A stretch of DNA of 64,000 bases from a bacterium (GTDB lineage Bacteria; CSSED10-310; JAFGSJ01). This document shows, in pieces, positions 7,964-17,059 of the stretch. Below the pieces are notes generated by a model. It saw only the letters and a program-made list of their open reading frames with translations. It was not told the DNA's origin and searched no databases. The position numbers were made by a program, and so were the translations under genes. The DNA lies in contig JAFGSJ010000060.1 in the NCBI GenBank assembly GCA_016934675.1, positions 1-64,000 of the forward strand, read 5' to 3'. The stretch's first letter is position 1. Each line of letters begins with the position of its first letter.

Positions 7964-9811
7964 TCAGGGTGATGAGCAGTGACGATGGAGTAAGGCGGTC
8001 ACTTTTTCGGAACCGAGCTTTCGGGCGTGTTGCCAGTCTTGACAGGCCTGTTCGGTCTCACCAAGCTCGAGTTGGACCACACCTCTTTTTTCATAGAGGC
8101 TTGCATCCAGTGGGGTCAGCTCGATTGCCCGGTCGAAATCGGTCCGGGCAATCGCAAAATCGCGCAGATAAAATCGAGTATTGGCCCGTAAAGCGTATGC
8201 CTGGACATTACGGGCATCTAATTCGATGGACCGGTTAAAATCAGACAGGGCCCCCTGGTAATCATGCATTAACGCCTTGACAATACCTCGATTGTTGAAT
8301 ACTTCGACCTCTTCTGGATCAAGATGTAGGGCCTGCTCAAAATCAGCCAAAGCGCCCTCGAAATCCTTGAAATGACCGCGACTGATGCCGCGATTGATAT
8401 AGGCCTTGACCAGTTTGGGATCACGTGCAAGGGCCTGTTCACTGTCCGCGAGAGTCGCCCGGTAGTCTTTCTGTTTGAGCCAGACATTGCTGCGGAGAAG
8501 GTAGCCGTAGGCCTGATCGGGATACTTGGCGATTATATCGCTAAAGAGCGTCTGGCTGTCTTTCCAGACCTTATTTCGTTCATGAGTGGCATAACCGAGA
8601 AAGACGAGATAAACGGAAAAGACGAGTATGGCCAAGGTCCTGAGTCGAGGCCTGTTTGTGCGTCTAATAACGGAATCCGTCCAGGCGATCAAGCCATAAA
8701 AGAGCCCTATCGAGGGAATATAGGTGTATCGTTCGGCGACAAAAGCCAGGCCAAAGGGAATAAACTGCAGGGTCAAGGAAATGCTCACCAGGAAAAAGAG
8801 CCCGCCCCAGATCAGTTCCGGATGACTGCGCCGGGTACGATACAGTATCCAGACCAGTAGGATCAGAGCGCCTAACGAACCATAACAGACCAATGGCAAC
8901 CAGCTTCCGGTCTTCTCCGGGTAAAAGTGGTAAACCGAAAGGTTAAAGGGAAGCATGAGTTTGACCAGATAGAACATCAGGGCATGACTGAGTAAAACCA
9001 GACGATCGAACAGGGAGATGGCATAGGTCGACAGGGCCTCACTTTCCGATTGGGACAGCAGGGCCATGACGCCGAACAAACCTGACAACAGAAAATAGTG
9101 GAGCTTCTCGAGGACCGCTTTTACGGAAAAGGGGCGGCCGTTCCGGTAATCCAACAGAAGAAAAACCAGGGGCAGGGTCACGGCCATGGATTTCGAGAGC
9201 ATGGACGCCAGACCGGCCAGGAAAGTCAATACCTGAAACAATCGTTTTCTGCCTGTGTGCAGCGATTTCAGATAAAAAACCATGGCCAGGATATAAAAAA
9301 AAGCATAAAGCACATCCTTACGCTCTGAAATCCAGGCCACGGATTCGACGTGCACAGGATTGATCCCGAAGAGCAGGGCCACCAGAAAAGCGGACGCAGG
9401 CCCCAGGCCCAATTCGTGAAGAAAGATGAGGACCAGGAACGTATTCAGCAGGTGAAGGAGCAGATTGGTCAGGTGGTAGGCGTGGGGCTCCAATCCCGAG
9501 AGAGCATAATTCACTGCATAACTGAGCATGGTCAGCGGATGAAAATTGCCCACATAATAGGAAGTCAGCAGGTGCCAGAGACTCGAAGATGTTTTCAATT
9601 GAATATCGGGGTTCTCGTAGACATAGAGATCGTCATCGAGTTGGACGAAGCCATGGTCCAGGATACCGGCATAGACCAAGGTGACCAGAATGACCAGCAG
9701 AAGACCGGCCAAGAGTCTGCTCCTCAAAACTCCAGACAGAAAGGCCGGCCGTGGGGCAATGACCGTCTTGGCATGACCTCTGCCCTTGGTATGTTGTGCC
9801 TTTTGTGTCAT
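7964..9811 (-). CDS. TMTC-like multi-spanning membrane protein with C-terminal TPRs
   Basis: Integral membrane protein of 615 residues. The first 400 or so carry many hydrophobic helices, with an early HGFVQLDDDLYVYENP loop and NPVHVESVAWISERKDVL. These features are shared by the bacterial relatives of TMTC O-mannosyltransferases and other GT-C glycosyltransferases, in which acidic residues of the first periplasmic loop take part in transfer. Residues about 435-605 form five TPR repeats (for example AYINRGISRGHFKDFEGALA). It starts 2 nt after the stop of the sulfatase-fold gene, so the two are co-translated. A role in modifying a surface molecule or exported protein with sugar is inference; donor and acceptor are unknown. 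Confidence 0.75.
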   Translation of the reverse strand: MTQKAQHTKGRGHAKTVIAPRPAFLSGVLRSRLLAGLLLVILVTLVYAGILDHGFVQLDDDLYVYENPDIQLKTSSSLWHLLTSYYVGNFHPLTMLSYAVNYALSGLEPHAYHLTNLLLHLLNTFLVLIFLHELGLGPASAFLVALLFGINPVHVESVAWISERKDVLYAFFYILAMVFYLKSLHTGRKRLFQVLTFLAGLASMLSKSMAVTLPLVFLLLDYRNGRPFSVKAVLEKLHYFLLSGLFGVMALLSQSESEALSTYAISLFDRLVLLSHALMFYLVKLMLPFNLSVYHFYPEKTGSWLPLVCYGSLGALILLVWILYRTRRSHPELIWGGLFFLVSISLTLQFIPFGLAFVAERYTYIPSIGLFYGLIAWTDSVIRRTNRPRLRTLAILVFSVYLVFLGYATHERNKVWKDSQTLFSDIIAKYPDQAYGYLLRSNVWLKQKDYRATLADSEQALARDPKLVKAYINRGISRGHFKDFEGALADFEQALHLDPEEVEVFNNRGIVKALMHDYQGALSDFNRSIELDARNVQAYALRANTRFYLRDFAIARTDFDRAIELTPLDASLYEKRGVVQLELGETEQACQDWQHARKLGSEKVTALLHRHCSSP

Positions 9812-9813
9812 TT

Positions 9814-11526
9814 TTATTCGATGTAGCCCAACATACGGAGTTGGGTCTGCATCTCGTCAGTGGGTAATAAAACCTGTTTGTGAAATGTGGTACCGGCCTT
9901 TTGACGGTAGCACTCCAACGTCTGCTGAATCTGGGTCAGGTCTATCGAGCTGTCAGGGCGATCGAGCATGTTCTTCTGTTCCGTGGGATCCTCGATCAGG
10001 TCAAAATAGACCATAACCCGCTCACGTGTCTCCTGAATTGCAACCTGATTGCTGTTACGCAAACAGAACGAGAAGCAACGAGTGTCATGTCCCTGTCCAA
10101 GTTCGAAGGGTGAATCGCAGTCCCCCCGGGCTTCGAGCGTGATCGTACCTTTGGCCTGATTGGGCAGGTTCAGTTCGAAGGTCGACCAATGCGGCAGGAT
10201 GGTCAAATGTTTCAGATACTGACCGTTCAACCGGACATCGAGTAAACGCGGTTTGTGAAAGGACATGATCTCGAATATGAAGGTCGGACCGGACACATTC
10301 GGAATCTCGGCCCGTTTCTGAAACCAGCGGATCGTGTCTTCCGCCTCCCAATACTGGCTGTAATCGATTAGTTTGTTGGTCGCTGATCTGACGCTGGTCG
10401 CCCGTCGTCCGTGCAATTCGAGCTCTGAATACGTCCAGCCCTTGGGCGATGTTCTGAACAGGTCCTGTCCTTCGAGCACTTTGGGGAGTTTGGTCCGGAG
10501 TAATCCGAGCAGGGTCGGGCACAGATCTACCTGTTCGACCAGGCGGGTTTCAATCCTGCTCTTCGAACCGGGAAAGCTTATCAGAAGCGGTACCATGACC
10601 AGTTCGTCGAAGAGACTCTGCCCGTGAGTGACTCCCTGATGTTCCAGCAATTCTTCACCATGGTCCGCAGTCAGAATTACCAGGGTCGTGTCCAGCCTTC
10701 CTCGAGCCCGAAGATGATCCAAAAGTCGGCCAATCATGCGATCATTGAATCTGATCCCATCATCGTAAGCATTGATCAACTCGCTATGAAGACGCTTTTT
10801 CAGCACAGGTTTATCGAGAAAATCAAGGTGCTTCTGCTGACCGAAGAAATCCAGGTCAAAAACGATCGTGTTCTCCCTGGAAAATACCGGCTCACCAGGC
10901 AAATAGGGAAAATGAGGGTCCATATAATGGATATATGCGAACAGACGTTCAGTCCGAGGTAATGCTTCGAGCATGTGCACAACAGACCGATTGATTATCT
11001 CCGCATTCTGCAGAAGCAACTCCTTGAAGTGGAACTGGTCAAAACCCTGAGCAAAGCCTGTCTCGGGCACAATCACCGAATTGGCTGAAAAGGCACAGGT
11101 CTGAAAACCCTGCGCTCTGAGAAAGGTCGGCATGAGTTGAATGGCTGGATCCAATCGATCATACATATCTGAAGTAACATGCGTCCGAGGATAGAGACCG
11201 CTTAATATTGAAGCCATACTCGGTTTTGTCCAGGGGCCCTGCGCTACTGCATGACAGAACTGGATACCCTGACGACTCAGCCGATCCAGTTCAGGCGTCA
11301 CGGACCGATCATAACCATACGCACCGACATGGTCTTGACGCAGACTATCAACGACCAGAAGCAGGACTGTATCTATCCGGTCAGGTGTCACAACACTGTG
11401 GGGCTGACATGTTGAGAGCAGGAACACGAGACTACAGCCAGCAAGAAAGGCTAACCACCTGTACCTTGAGCGCGTGCTCACACCGGAAACTGTATCTCCA
11501 CGCTTTCTCTTGTCCTGTGACATCAT
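9814..11526 (-). CDS. Membrane-anchored sulfatase-fold (alkaline phosphatase superfamily) enzyme
   Basis: The N-terminal hydrophobic segment (about 22-40) contains LAGC and ends LSTC, so it is either a lipoprotein or a simple anchor. The sulfatase domain follows. Metal ligands are suggested by LLLVVDSLRQDH (D60) and LTADHGEELLEH, with GQSLFDELVMVPLL next. The position that becomes formylglycine in true sulfatases (C/S-x-P-x-R) reads PWTKPSMAS, with T100 as the nucleophile candidate. Thr is used by phosphoethanolamine and lipoteichoic-acid-type transferases, so this may be a phospho- rather than sulfo-enzyme. A C-terminal module (about 385-500) looks beta-rich. It is first in an operon with the TMTC-like protein. 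Exact substrate unknown. Confidence 0.78.
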   Translation of the reverse strand: MMSQDKRKRGDTVSGVSTRSRYRWLAFLAGCSLVFLLSTCQPHSVVTPDRIDTVLLLVVDSLRQDHVGAYGYDRSVTPELDRLSRQGIQFCHAVAQGPWTKPSMASILSGLYPRTHVTSDMYDRLDPAIQLMPTFLRAQGFQTCAFSANSVIVPETGFAQGFDQFHFKELLLQNAEIINRSVVHMLEALPRTERLFAYIHYMDPHFPYLPGEPVFSRENTIVFDLDFFGQQKHLDFLDKPVLKKRLHSELINAYDDGIRFNDRMIGRLLDHLRARGRLDTTLVILTADHGEELLEHQGVTHGQSLFDELVMVPLLISFPGSKSRIETRLVEQVDLCPTLLGLLRTKLPKVLEGQDLFRTSPKGWTYSELELHGRRATSVRSATNKLIDYSQYWEAEDTIRWFQKRAEIPNVSGPTFIFEIMSFHKPRLLDVRLNGQYLKHLTILPHWSTFELNLPNQAKGTITLEARGDCDSPFELGQGHDTRCFSFCLRNSNQVAIQETRERVMVYFDLIEDPTEQKNMLDRPDSSIDLTQIQQTLECYRQKAGTTFHKQVLLPTDEMQTQLRMLGYIE

Positions 11527-11665
11527 GACCGATCAATCCTCACTGTTTCGACCTCCAGTACTAGCATAGTGCTCACCCAGACACAAATCCAATTCATCTC
11601 GTCCAGGTCTTTCAAGCCGCTCGAAGTCAATGAAAAAATTATTACATAGTATTGTTCAGTTGCCC

Positions 11666-11694
11666 TTGTCATTTCAGTACAGGATGATTACAAT
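11666..11694 (+). promoter_or_regulatory. Sigma70-type promoter of the antiporter gene
   Basis: TTGTCA (11666-11671), 17-nt spacer, TACAAT (11689-11694). A start of transcription about 7 nt on would fall at 11700-11702, only 2-4 nt before the ATG at 11704. There is no ribosome site, so the message may be leaderless. Confidence 0.55.
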
Positions 11695-11703
11695 GGATAT
11701 GTT

Positions 11704-13287
11704 ATGTTGAACGAATTGCAGATAGTCATTGAATTATTGCTGATAGCCTCACTTGTGGCTGTGGCAATCAAGTATATCAGAATACCGTATACTGTTGCTC
11801 TGGTCATTGTGGGCTTTACGCTCTCGTTTGCCCGCCAGTTTCTTCCGGGGGCCGAGGCGTTTCATTTAACCCAGGAACTCGTCTTTTTGGTCTTTCTGCC
11901 ACCGCTCCTGTTCGAGGGAGCGATCAATATGGACCTCGAGTTACTTCGCATTAATGCCGTCTATGTTTTTATGTTGGCCTTCGGAGCGACGCTGTTAACC
12001 TGTTTACTGGTCGGCTTCAGTCTGCATCTTACCTTGGGTTTTGGACTGGTTTATGCTTTACTGCTGGGAACGATCCTGGCACCGACCGATCCGGTCAGTG
12101 TGCTGGCCATCTTTCGCGAGCAAGGGGTCAACAAGGAACTCTCGACCATTGTCGAAGGCGAATCGGTCTTCAATGACGGGATTGGGGTCGTTCTCTTCCT
12201 CGTCTTACTCGAACGGATCACTTCTCCCAACGAGTTCTCATACGGAGCTGGCAATATCAAGCTCCTCTGGGAAGTGGGGATGGGCTCCTTGATCGGTATC
12301 ATCATCGGTTATATGGTCCATCGCCTCCTGGGTAAAATTGACGATCATCTGACCGAAGTTACCATTTCTCTGGTCCTGGCATATGGCGTCTATATTCTGG
12401 CTGACCGGGCCCATGCCTCCGGAGTCATAGCCGTTGTTTGTGCCGGTTTGATCATGGGTAATTACGGTAAGGTCCTGTCCATGTCACCCACCACACGCTT
12501 AACTCTGACCTCGTTCTGGGAAGTGGCCGCGTTCCTGGCCAATTCCCTCCTGTTTCTGTTGATCGGCCTGGAAGCACGTCCGGATAATCTGATCCAGAAC
12601 TGGAAAATGATCGTCCTGATTTTTGTCCTGCTCGTTGTGTTCAGATCGGCGGCCGTGTACGGCCTTTTTGCCGGTCTGAGATCGTTTCGATCTGTTCCGC
12701 CCTATTCCTGGCTCCATGTCATTAACTGGGGCGGCCTGAGAGGTTCAATACCAATCGCCTTGGCCCTGGGTCTGCCTCTCTCATTCAACTTCAGCACCGG
12801 CCATACCACCATGACCCGGACTGATATCATCAGTATCGTCTTCGGCGTGGTCCTATTATCCTTGTTACTTCAAGGACTCTCAATCAAAAAAATCGTGAAT
12901 AACTTGGGACTCGCCGGTTTGTCCGGAGCTCCACGAACCTATCAACACCTGAGAGGACGAATTATTGCCACACAGGCTGCCCACGAAACTATACAACTCC
13001 TGCGACGCAAGGGTGAAATATCCGAACAAATCTACGATAAAATCAATCAGGAACTCGAAATGATGGCCCAGGAATACGGACTCGAAATGAAGGGTTTCCT
13101 GGCTGAACATAACGATCTTCACGCAGCCGAATATGCAACCATCACCCGTTCCCTGCTGCTCGATCAACGCTCAGCACTTCAGGAAGCAGCCCAACGGGGC
13201 ATCCTGTCTGAACATGTTACCACCGACCTGATCAGGGAAATTGATACCCGTCTGTCCATAAACCAGGATAATGTAAGCAAACCATAA
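11704..13287 (+). CDS. CPA1-family Na+(K+)/H+ antiporter
   Basis: Inner-membrane cation/proton exchanger of the NhaP/CPA1 type. About a dozen hydrophobic helices fill residues 1-400. The transport core is clear: APTDPVSVLAI with D129, and ESVFNDGIGVVLF with the N157-D158 pair typical of electroneutral CPA1 members. INWGGLRGSIPIALAL (about 340) is the conserved GGxRG helix. Residues about 415-527 are a soluble cytosolic tail rich in helices (RGRIIATQAAHETIQLLRR), as in many NhaP relatives. Likely role is pH and Na+ homeostasis. The gene stands alone, between a divergent envelope operon and the sahR promoter. Confidence 0.9.
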   Translation: MLNELQIVIELLLIASLVAVAIKYIRIPYTVALVIVGFTLSFARQFLPGAEAFHLTQELVFLVFLPPLLFEGAINMDLELLRINAVYVFMLAFGATLLTCLLVGFSLHLTLGFGLVYALLLGTILAPTDPVSVLAIFREQGVNKELSTIVEGESVFNDGIGVVLFLVLLERITSPNEFSYGAGNIKLLWEVGMGSLIGIIIGYMVHRLLGKIDDHLTEVTISLVLAYGVYILADRAHASGVIAVVCAGLIMGNYGKVLSMSPTTRLTLTSFWEVAAFLANSLLFLLIGLEARPDNLIQNWKMIVLIFVLLVVFRSAAVYGLFAGLRSFRSVPPYSWLHVINWGGLRGSIPIALALGLPLSFNFSTGHTTMTRTDIISIVFGVVLLSLLLQGLSIKKIVNNLGLAGLSGAPRTYQHLRGRIIATQAAHETIQLLRRKGEISEQIYDKINQELEMMAQEYGLEMKGFLAEHNDLHAAEYATITRSLLLDQRSALQEAAQRGILSEHVTTDLIREIDTRLSINQDNVSKP

Positions 13288-13373
13288 CCCGGAACTTTCT
13301 TGATCACTGCTCTGGTTGTTTCTGTTCGGAATTCGAATAACTCTCCCTTATATTTTTTATTTTCCTTCGCCTC

Positions 13374-13402
13374 TTGACTATATCAATAAATCATGATATA
13401 GT
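13374..13402 (+). promoter_or_regulatory. sahR promoter with overlapping operator-like palindrome
   Basis: TTGACT (13374-13379), 17-nt spacer, TATAGT (13397-13402). A perfect 8-bp inverted repeat, CTATATCA (13378-13385) and TGATATAG (13394-13401), is wedged between and over the -35 and -10. A dimeric winged-helix protein bound here would block polymerase, which fits autorepression by the ArsR-type protein encoded 9 nt downstream. The predicted start of transcription (about 13409) almost coincides with the ATG, and no ribosome site is visible. Confidence 0.75.
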
Positions 13403-13410
13403 TATATTGT

Positions 13411-14334
13411 ATGAGCAGGATTGTGACATATTTCAAAGCGTTGGCGGACCAGACCCGGGTCCGGTTGATGCATATTTTGAGTCAGTATGAGTTGAACGTC
13501 AACGAGATCGTTGAGATCATGCAGATGGGACAGTCGCGTATTTCGCGTCATTTGAGGATACTGGCAGATGCGGGATTAGTCCGGGCCCGGCGGGATGGTT
13601 TATGGATTTTTTACAGTGTGGTCGGATCGGGTGCCGGTGCGGCTTTTTTCAAATCAATTGAGGCACACCTCAGGTCTGATCAGGATGTACCTGCTGATCT
13701 GGTCCGGACGGAACAGGTGATCGAGCGTCGTCGTCAGCGGACGGTCCAGTTTTTTGATACGATAGCCAGTGATTGGGAACAGTTAAGGGGGGAGTTGTTG
13801 GGAGATTTTGATTTGACCGGTGAAATAGTCCGGCTTTTGCCTGTTGGCGTGTTGACTGCTGATTTAGGGTGTGGCAGTGGGGATTTATTGAGGCGGATTT
13901 TGGTCGATAAGGGTCCGGTCATTGGGGTGGACCGGTCGCGGAACATGCTCAATGAAGCCCGTTCATATTGTGGAGCCGATGCGAGCGGGTTGGATTTGCG
14001 GATTGGCGAGCTTGAGCATTTGCCCTTGCGTGATGGGGAGGTCAATGCAGCGGTATTGAATATGGTCCTGCATCATCTGCACGCGCCACTCGGAGCGATT
14101 CAGGAAGCAAGTCGCATCATCAAGCCGGGTGGCATGTTGATCATTGCGGATTTTTTGACGCACACGCGGGAAGAGATGAGGCAGAGTCATCAGGACCGCT
14201 GGTTGGGTTTCACACCGGACCAGATCGAGGGTTGGCTCGAAGAATCGTTTTTCAAGCTTGAGAGAAAGGAAGCATATAGTTTGAAGCAGGATCTTATGAT
14301 TGGGTTGTATTCGAGTATTAAGCGAGAATTCTAA
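13411..14334 (+). CDS. sahR: SahR-like ArsR-family regulator fused to a methyltransferase domain
   Basis: Residues 1-85 are an ArsR winged helix (FKALADQTRVRLMHIL, then recognition helix GQSRISRHLRILADAGLV). Residues about 105-300 are a class I methyltransferase fold with motif I TADLGCGSGDLL (149-160) and a PGGMLIIADF strand. This two-domain layout directly upstream of ahcY is that of SahR, described in Proteobacteria including Desulfovibrio, where S-adenosylhomocysteine is thought to relieve repression of the methyl-cycle genes. The methyltransferase domain may serve as a SAM/SAH sensor rather than an enzyme; that is inference. It starts 9 nt after its own promoter's -10, probably leaderless. 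ahcY begins 28 nt downstream with a strong ribosome site. Confidence 0.88.
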   Translation: MSRIVTYFKALADQTRVRLMHILSQYELNVNEIVEIMQMGQSRISRHLRILADAGLVRARRDGLWIFYSVVGSGAGAAFFKSIEAHLRSDQDVPADLVRTEQVIERRRQRTVQFFDTIASDWEQLRGELLGDFDLTGEIVRLLPVGVLTADLGCGSGDLLRRILVDKGPVIGVDRSRNMLNEARSYCGADASGLDLRIGELEHLPLRDGEVNAAVLNMVLHHLHAPLGAIQEASRIIKPGGMLIIADFLTHTREEMRQSHQDRWLGFTPDQIEGWLEESFFKLERKEAYSLKQDLMIGLYSSIKREF

Positions 14335-14361
14335 TAATCGTTAGAAACAAGGAGGTTAAAG

Positions 14362-15825
14362 GTGAGTAGAGTAGCATTGGATCGGGAGTTAGAAACAAAA
14401 CAAGCGTGTTTGGAAGTAGAGCCTGGGTTACCCTATAGGATTGCAGACATCAAGCTGGCGGATTGGGGTCGTAAAGAGATGGAGTTGGCTGAGCGTGAAA
14501 TGCCCGGTTTAATGGCGGTTCGGGAAAAGTATGGTCCGGAAAAGCCGCTCGAGGGTAAGAAGATCATGGGCAGTCTGCACATGACCATACAGACGGCCAT
14601 GTTGATCGAGACCTTGAAGGAATTGGGCGCGGATATACGCTGGGCCTCGTGTAACATCTATTCGACCCAGGACCATGCAGCAGCGGCTGTGGTCAAGGCT
14701 GGTTCGGCGGCTGTTTTTGCCTGGAAAGCGGAGACCCTCGAGGAGTATTGGTGGTGCACGCAGCAGGCCTTGACCTGGCCAGATGGGAGTGGGCCTGACT
14801 TGATTCTCGATGACGGGGGTGATGCAACCCTGCTCATTCATCAGGGAGTCAAGGTCGAAAGAGACCCGGGTCTACTCGAACAAAAGTATGAGGTCAAGGA
14901 ATTTCAGATTCTGATGAATCGGCTGAAACAGACCTATCGCAGCAATCCCGGTTTCTGGACCAGCATTGCCGGGAAGGTCCTGGGGGTATCGGAAGAGACG
15001 ACCACGGGTGTGCATCGTCTCTATCAGATGATGGAACGGAAGGAGTTACTGTTTCCAGCGATCAATGTGAACGATTCGGTCACCAAATCGAAATTCGATA
15101 ATCTGTATGGTTGTCGTGAGTCACTGGCGGATGGGATCAAGCGGGCTACGGATATCATGGTTGCCGGCAAGATTGTGGTCGTGTGCGGCTATGGGGATGT
15201 GGGCAAGGGCTGTGCTCAATCCATGCGTGGTTTCGGGGCGAGGGTCCTGGTGACCGAGATCGACCCGATCTGTGCTTTGCAGGCTGCCATGGAGGGCTTC
15301 GAGGTGACCACCATGGAAGAGGCCCTGACAGAAGGCGATATTTTTGTGACTGCAACCGGTAACTATCATGTCATCACCGGCGAGCATATGGAGCAGATGA
15401 AAGACGAAGCCATACTATGCAACATCGGTCATTTTGATAGTGAGATCGAAATGGTCTATCTCGAGGAGAGTACTGATTGTCACAAGGAAGTGATCAAACC
15501 GCAGGTTGACCGCTGGCGTTTGAAGTCAGGTCGTTCGATTATAGTGCTGGCCGAAGGTCGCCTGGTCAATCTGGGCTGTGCGACCGGTCATCCCAGTTTT
15601 GTGATGAGTACCAGTTTCACCAATCAATGCCTTGCCCAGATGGAATTGGCCTCGAAAAAACATGAGATCAAGGTCTACACCCTGCCCAAAATACTGGATG
15701 AGGAGGTTGCCCGTCTCCATCTCGATCGTCTGGGAGTGAAAATGACCAGGCTCAACCAGAAACAGGCCGATTATATCGGCGTACCGATCGACGGTCCCTT
15801 CAAGCCCGACAATTATCGCTACTAA
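14362..15825 (+). CDS. ahcY: S-adenosylhomocysteine hydrolase
   Basis: Reversibly splits S-adenosylhomocysteine into homocysteine and adenosine, removing the inhibitor left by SAM-dependent methyl transfer. The cytosolic enzyme uses bound NAD+. Diagnostic stretches: [56 protein letters not shown], the NAD site [30 protein letters not shown], and the C-terminal PDNYRY that reaches the neighbouring subunit. Length (487 residues) is full. Translation starts at GTG 14362 after AAGGAGG. It is co-transcribed with sahR and so presumably responds to SAH level. Confidence 0.97.
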   Translation: MSRVALDRELETKQACLEVEPGLPYRIADIKLADWGRKEMELAEREMPGLMAVREKYGPEKPLEGKKIMGSLHMTIQTAMLIETLKELGADIRWASCNIYSTQDHAAAAVVKAGSAAVFAWKAETLEEYWWCTQQALTWPDGSGPDLILDDGGDATLLIHQGVKVERDPGLLEQKYEVKEFQILMNRLKQTYRSNPGFWTSIAGKVLGVSEETTTGVHRLYQMMERKELLFPAINVNDSVTKSKFDNLYGCRESLADGIKRATDIMVAGKIVVVCGYGDVGKGCAQSMRGFGARVLVTEIDPICALQAAMEGFEVTTMEEALTEGDIFVTATGNYHVITGEHMEQMKDEAILCNIGHFDSEIEMVYLEESTDCHKEVIKPQVDRWRLKSGRSIIVLAEGRLVNLGCATGHPSFVMSTSFTNQCLAQMELASKKHEIKVYTLPKILDEEVARLHLDRLGVKMTRLNQKQADYIGVPIDGPFKPDNYRY

Positions 15826-15844
15826 ATCCACGGAAAAGCGTCTG

Positions 15845-15875
15845 GAAAGCGAGTAGCCACGTGCTGCTCGCTTTC
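15845..15875. terminator. Hairpin after ahcY
   Basis: Arms GAAAGCGAG (15845-15853) and CTCGCTTTC (15867-15875) are exact complements around a 13-nt loop that can pair further (AGC/GCT). It lies 20 nt after the ahcY stop. No T-run follows, so termination would need help from a factor. Confidence 0.5.
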
Positions 15876-15917
15876 TGTGCAGCCCCCGCCTTAGAGTTGA
15901 CTGTCCCATTAATTATG

Positions 15918-15946
15918 TTGACAAGTGCTCGATGGACAGACTATGT
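15918..15946 (+). promoter_or_regulatory. Possible promoter of cdd
   Basis: TTGACA (15918-15923), 17-nt spacer, CTATGT (15941-15946). The -35 is perfect but the -10 is weak. The predicted start of transcription falls on or next to the chosen ATG at 15954, which also lacks a ribosome site. Confidence 0.35.
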
Positions 15947-15953
15947 TGAAGTC

Positions 15954-16367
15954 ATGATAGAAACATTACAATTGGGATTGTCTGAATCAGATCCGTGGTA
16001 TGAGTCAGTTCTGGCTGCCATCGAGGCCAGGGGGCAGGCGCATGCGCCCTACTCGAAATTCAAGGTTGGGGCAGCGGTGCGTTTCAGTGATGGGCGGATT
16101 TTCGGTGGTGCCAATGTTGAGAATGTTTCGTATGGTTTGACCATGTGTGCCGAACGGGTAGCCGTGTACAGGGGTGTTTTTGCGGGAGCAGGCCGCATGG
16201 TTGAGTTGGCGGTGGCCGTGGCTGATCCGGCTTTACCATATCCTTGCGGGGCTTGCTTACAAGTTATGGCTGAATTCGGTTCAGATTTTCCAGTCCATCT
16301 GGTGAATACTGATCGAATCGTGCACGTGTCTTTTTCTCAATTATTACCGTACCGGTTTACCTTTTAG
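15954..16367 (+). CDS. cdd: Cytidine deaminase
   Basis: Hydrolytic deamination of cytidine or deoxycytidine to uridine, pyrimidine salvage. Numbered from the ATG at 15954 (137 residues): APYSKFKVGAAV (31-42), GGANVENVSYG (51-61), the zinc/catalytic TMCAER with C65 and proton shuttle E67, and PCGACLQV with zinc ligands C98 and C101. This is the short homotetrameric class. Upstream in-frame ATGs (15861, 15915) would add residues unlike the family, and none of the starts has a good ribosome site. The 15954 start may be read from a leaderless transcript. hpt follows 28 nt later, so nucleoside and base salvage are grouped. Confidence 0.92.
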   Translation: MIETLQLGLSESDPWYESVLAAIEARGQAHAPYSKFKVGAAVRFSDGRIFGGANVENVSYGLTMCAERVAVYRGVFAGAGRMVELAVAVADPALPYPCGACLQVMAEFGSDFPVHLVNTDRIVHVSFSQLLPYRFTF

Positions 16368-16394
16368 GGCCGGACTCTGCAGATAGGGGTATGT

Positions 16395-16949
16395 ATGAGT
16401 TTTCAGGGTTTGGATGTTAAGGAGATAGTGATCGATCACGAGACTTTGTCGGTCCGAATCAGGGAAATGGCCATGCAGATCAAGCAGGATTATCAGGGCA
16501 AGAGACTCAAGCTGATTTGTATTTTGAAAGGTGCGGTATTTTTCATGGTTGAATTGGCCAAATCGCTATCCGACGTGTCCCTGACCATGGATTTCATGGA
16601 TGTGACCTCGTATGGTGCCTCGACGACTTCCTGTGGAGAAGTGCGTATACTCAAAGACCTGGACGAACCGATCGAGAATGATGATGTGCTGCTTATCGAA
16701 GATATTGTTGATTCCGGTTTGACCCTGCGGTTTATTCTGAAACAGCTTGCAGGCAGGAACCCAGCCTCACTGAAAATTTGCACGCTGCTCGATAAGCCGA
16801 GCCGACGCCTGGTTGAAGTCCCGATTGATTATTGTGGTTTTGCCATACCGGACTCATTTGTTGTTGGCTACGGTCTTGATTTCGACCAGAGATACCGGAA
16901 CCTGCCCTTTATTGCGGCGCTGGATGAGAGCAAGCTGCCGCCGGAATAG
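16395..16949 (+). CDS. hpt: Hypoxanthine phosphoribosyltransferase
   Basis: Converts hypoxanthine (and often guanine) plus PRPP to the nucleoside 5'-monophosphate, purine salvage. The type I PRTase signature LLIEDIVDSGLTL (99-111) binds the PRPP ribose phosphate. CILKGAVFFMVELA (42-55) provides the PPi loop, and VTSYGAST (70-77) is the flexible loop. The tail DKPSRR ... FVVGYGLDFDQRYRNLPFI holds the base-binding residues. Length of 184 residues is typical. It follows cdd closely and is probably co-transcribed. PRPP is supplied by Prs, encoded about 4 kb downstream. Confidence 0.93.
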   Translation: MSFQGLDVKEIVIDHETLSVRIREMAMQIKQDYQGKRLKLICILKGAVFFMVELAKSLSDVSLTMDFMDVTSYGASTTSCGEVRILKDLDEPIENDDVLLIEDIVDSGLTLRFILKQLAGRNPASLKICTLLDKPSRRLVEVPIDYCGFAIPDSFVVGYGLDFDQRYRNLPFIAALDESKLPPE

Positions 16950-17059
16950 TGTCCTGCCTATGTATTGGAAGACGAAACCCGAAAGTGTTTCATTTGACCT
17001 GTCAGCGGGTCTGTGATACTTCAATGGGCAAGAATATGTCGTATGATAATTGATGGAAT

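Noticed and set aside
9350-9826. Plus-strand ORF (158 codons) with Gln-rich product
   Set aside because: Antisense to the TMTC-like gene; composition reflects reversed Leu/Ile codons.
9814-11526. Calling the enzyme a true sulfatase
   Set aside because: The formylglycine motif C/S-x-P-x-R is absent (PWTKPSM), so sulfate-ester hydrolysis is not supported by sequence.
14335-14361. Possible SAH or SAM riboswitch before ahcY
   Set aside because: Only 27 nt separate sahR from ahcY, too short for a riboswitch; control by the SahR operator explains the regulation.
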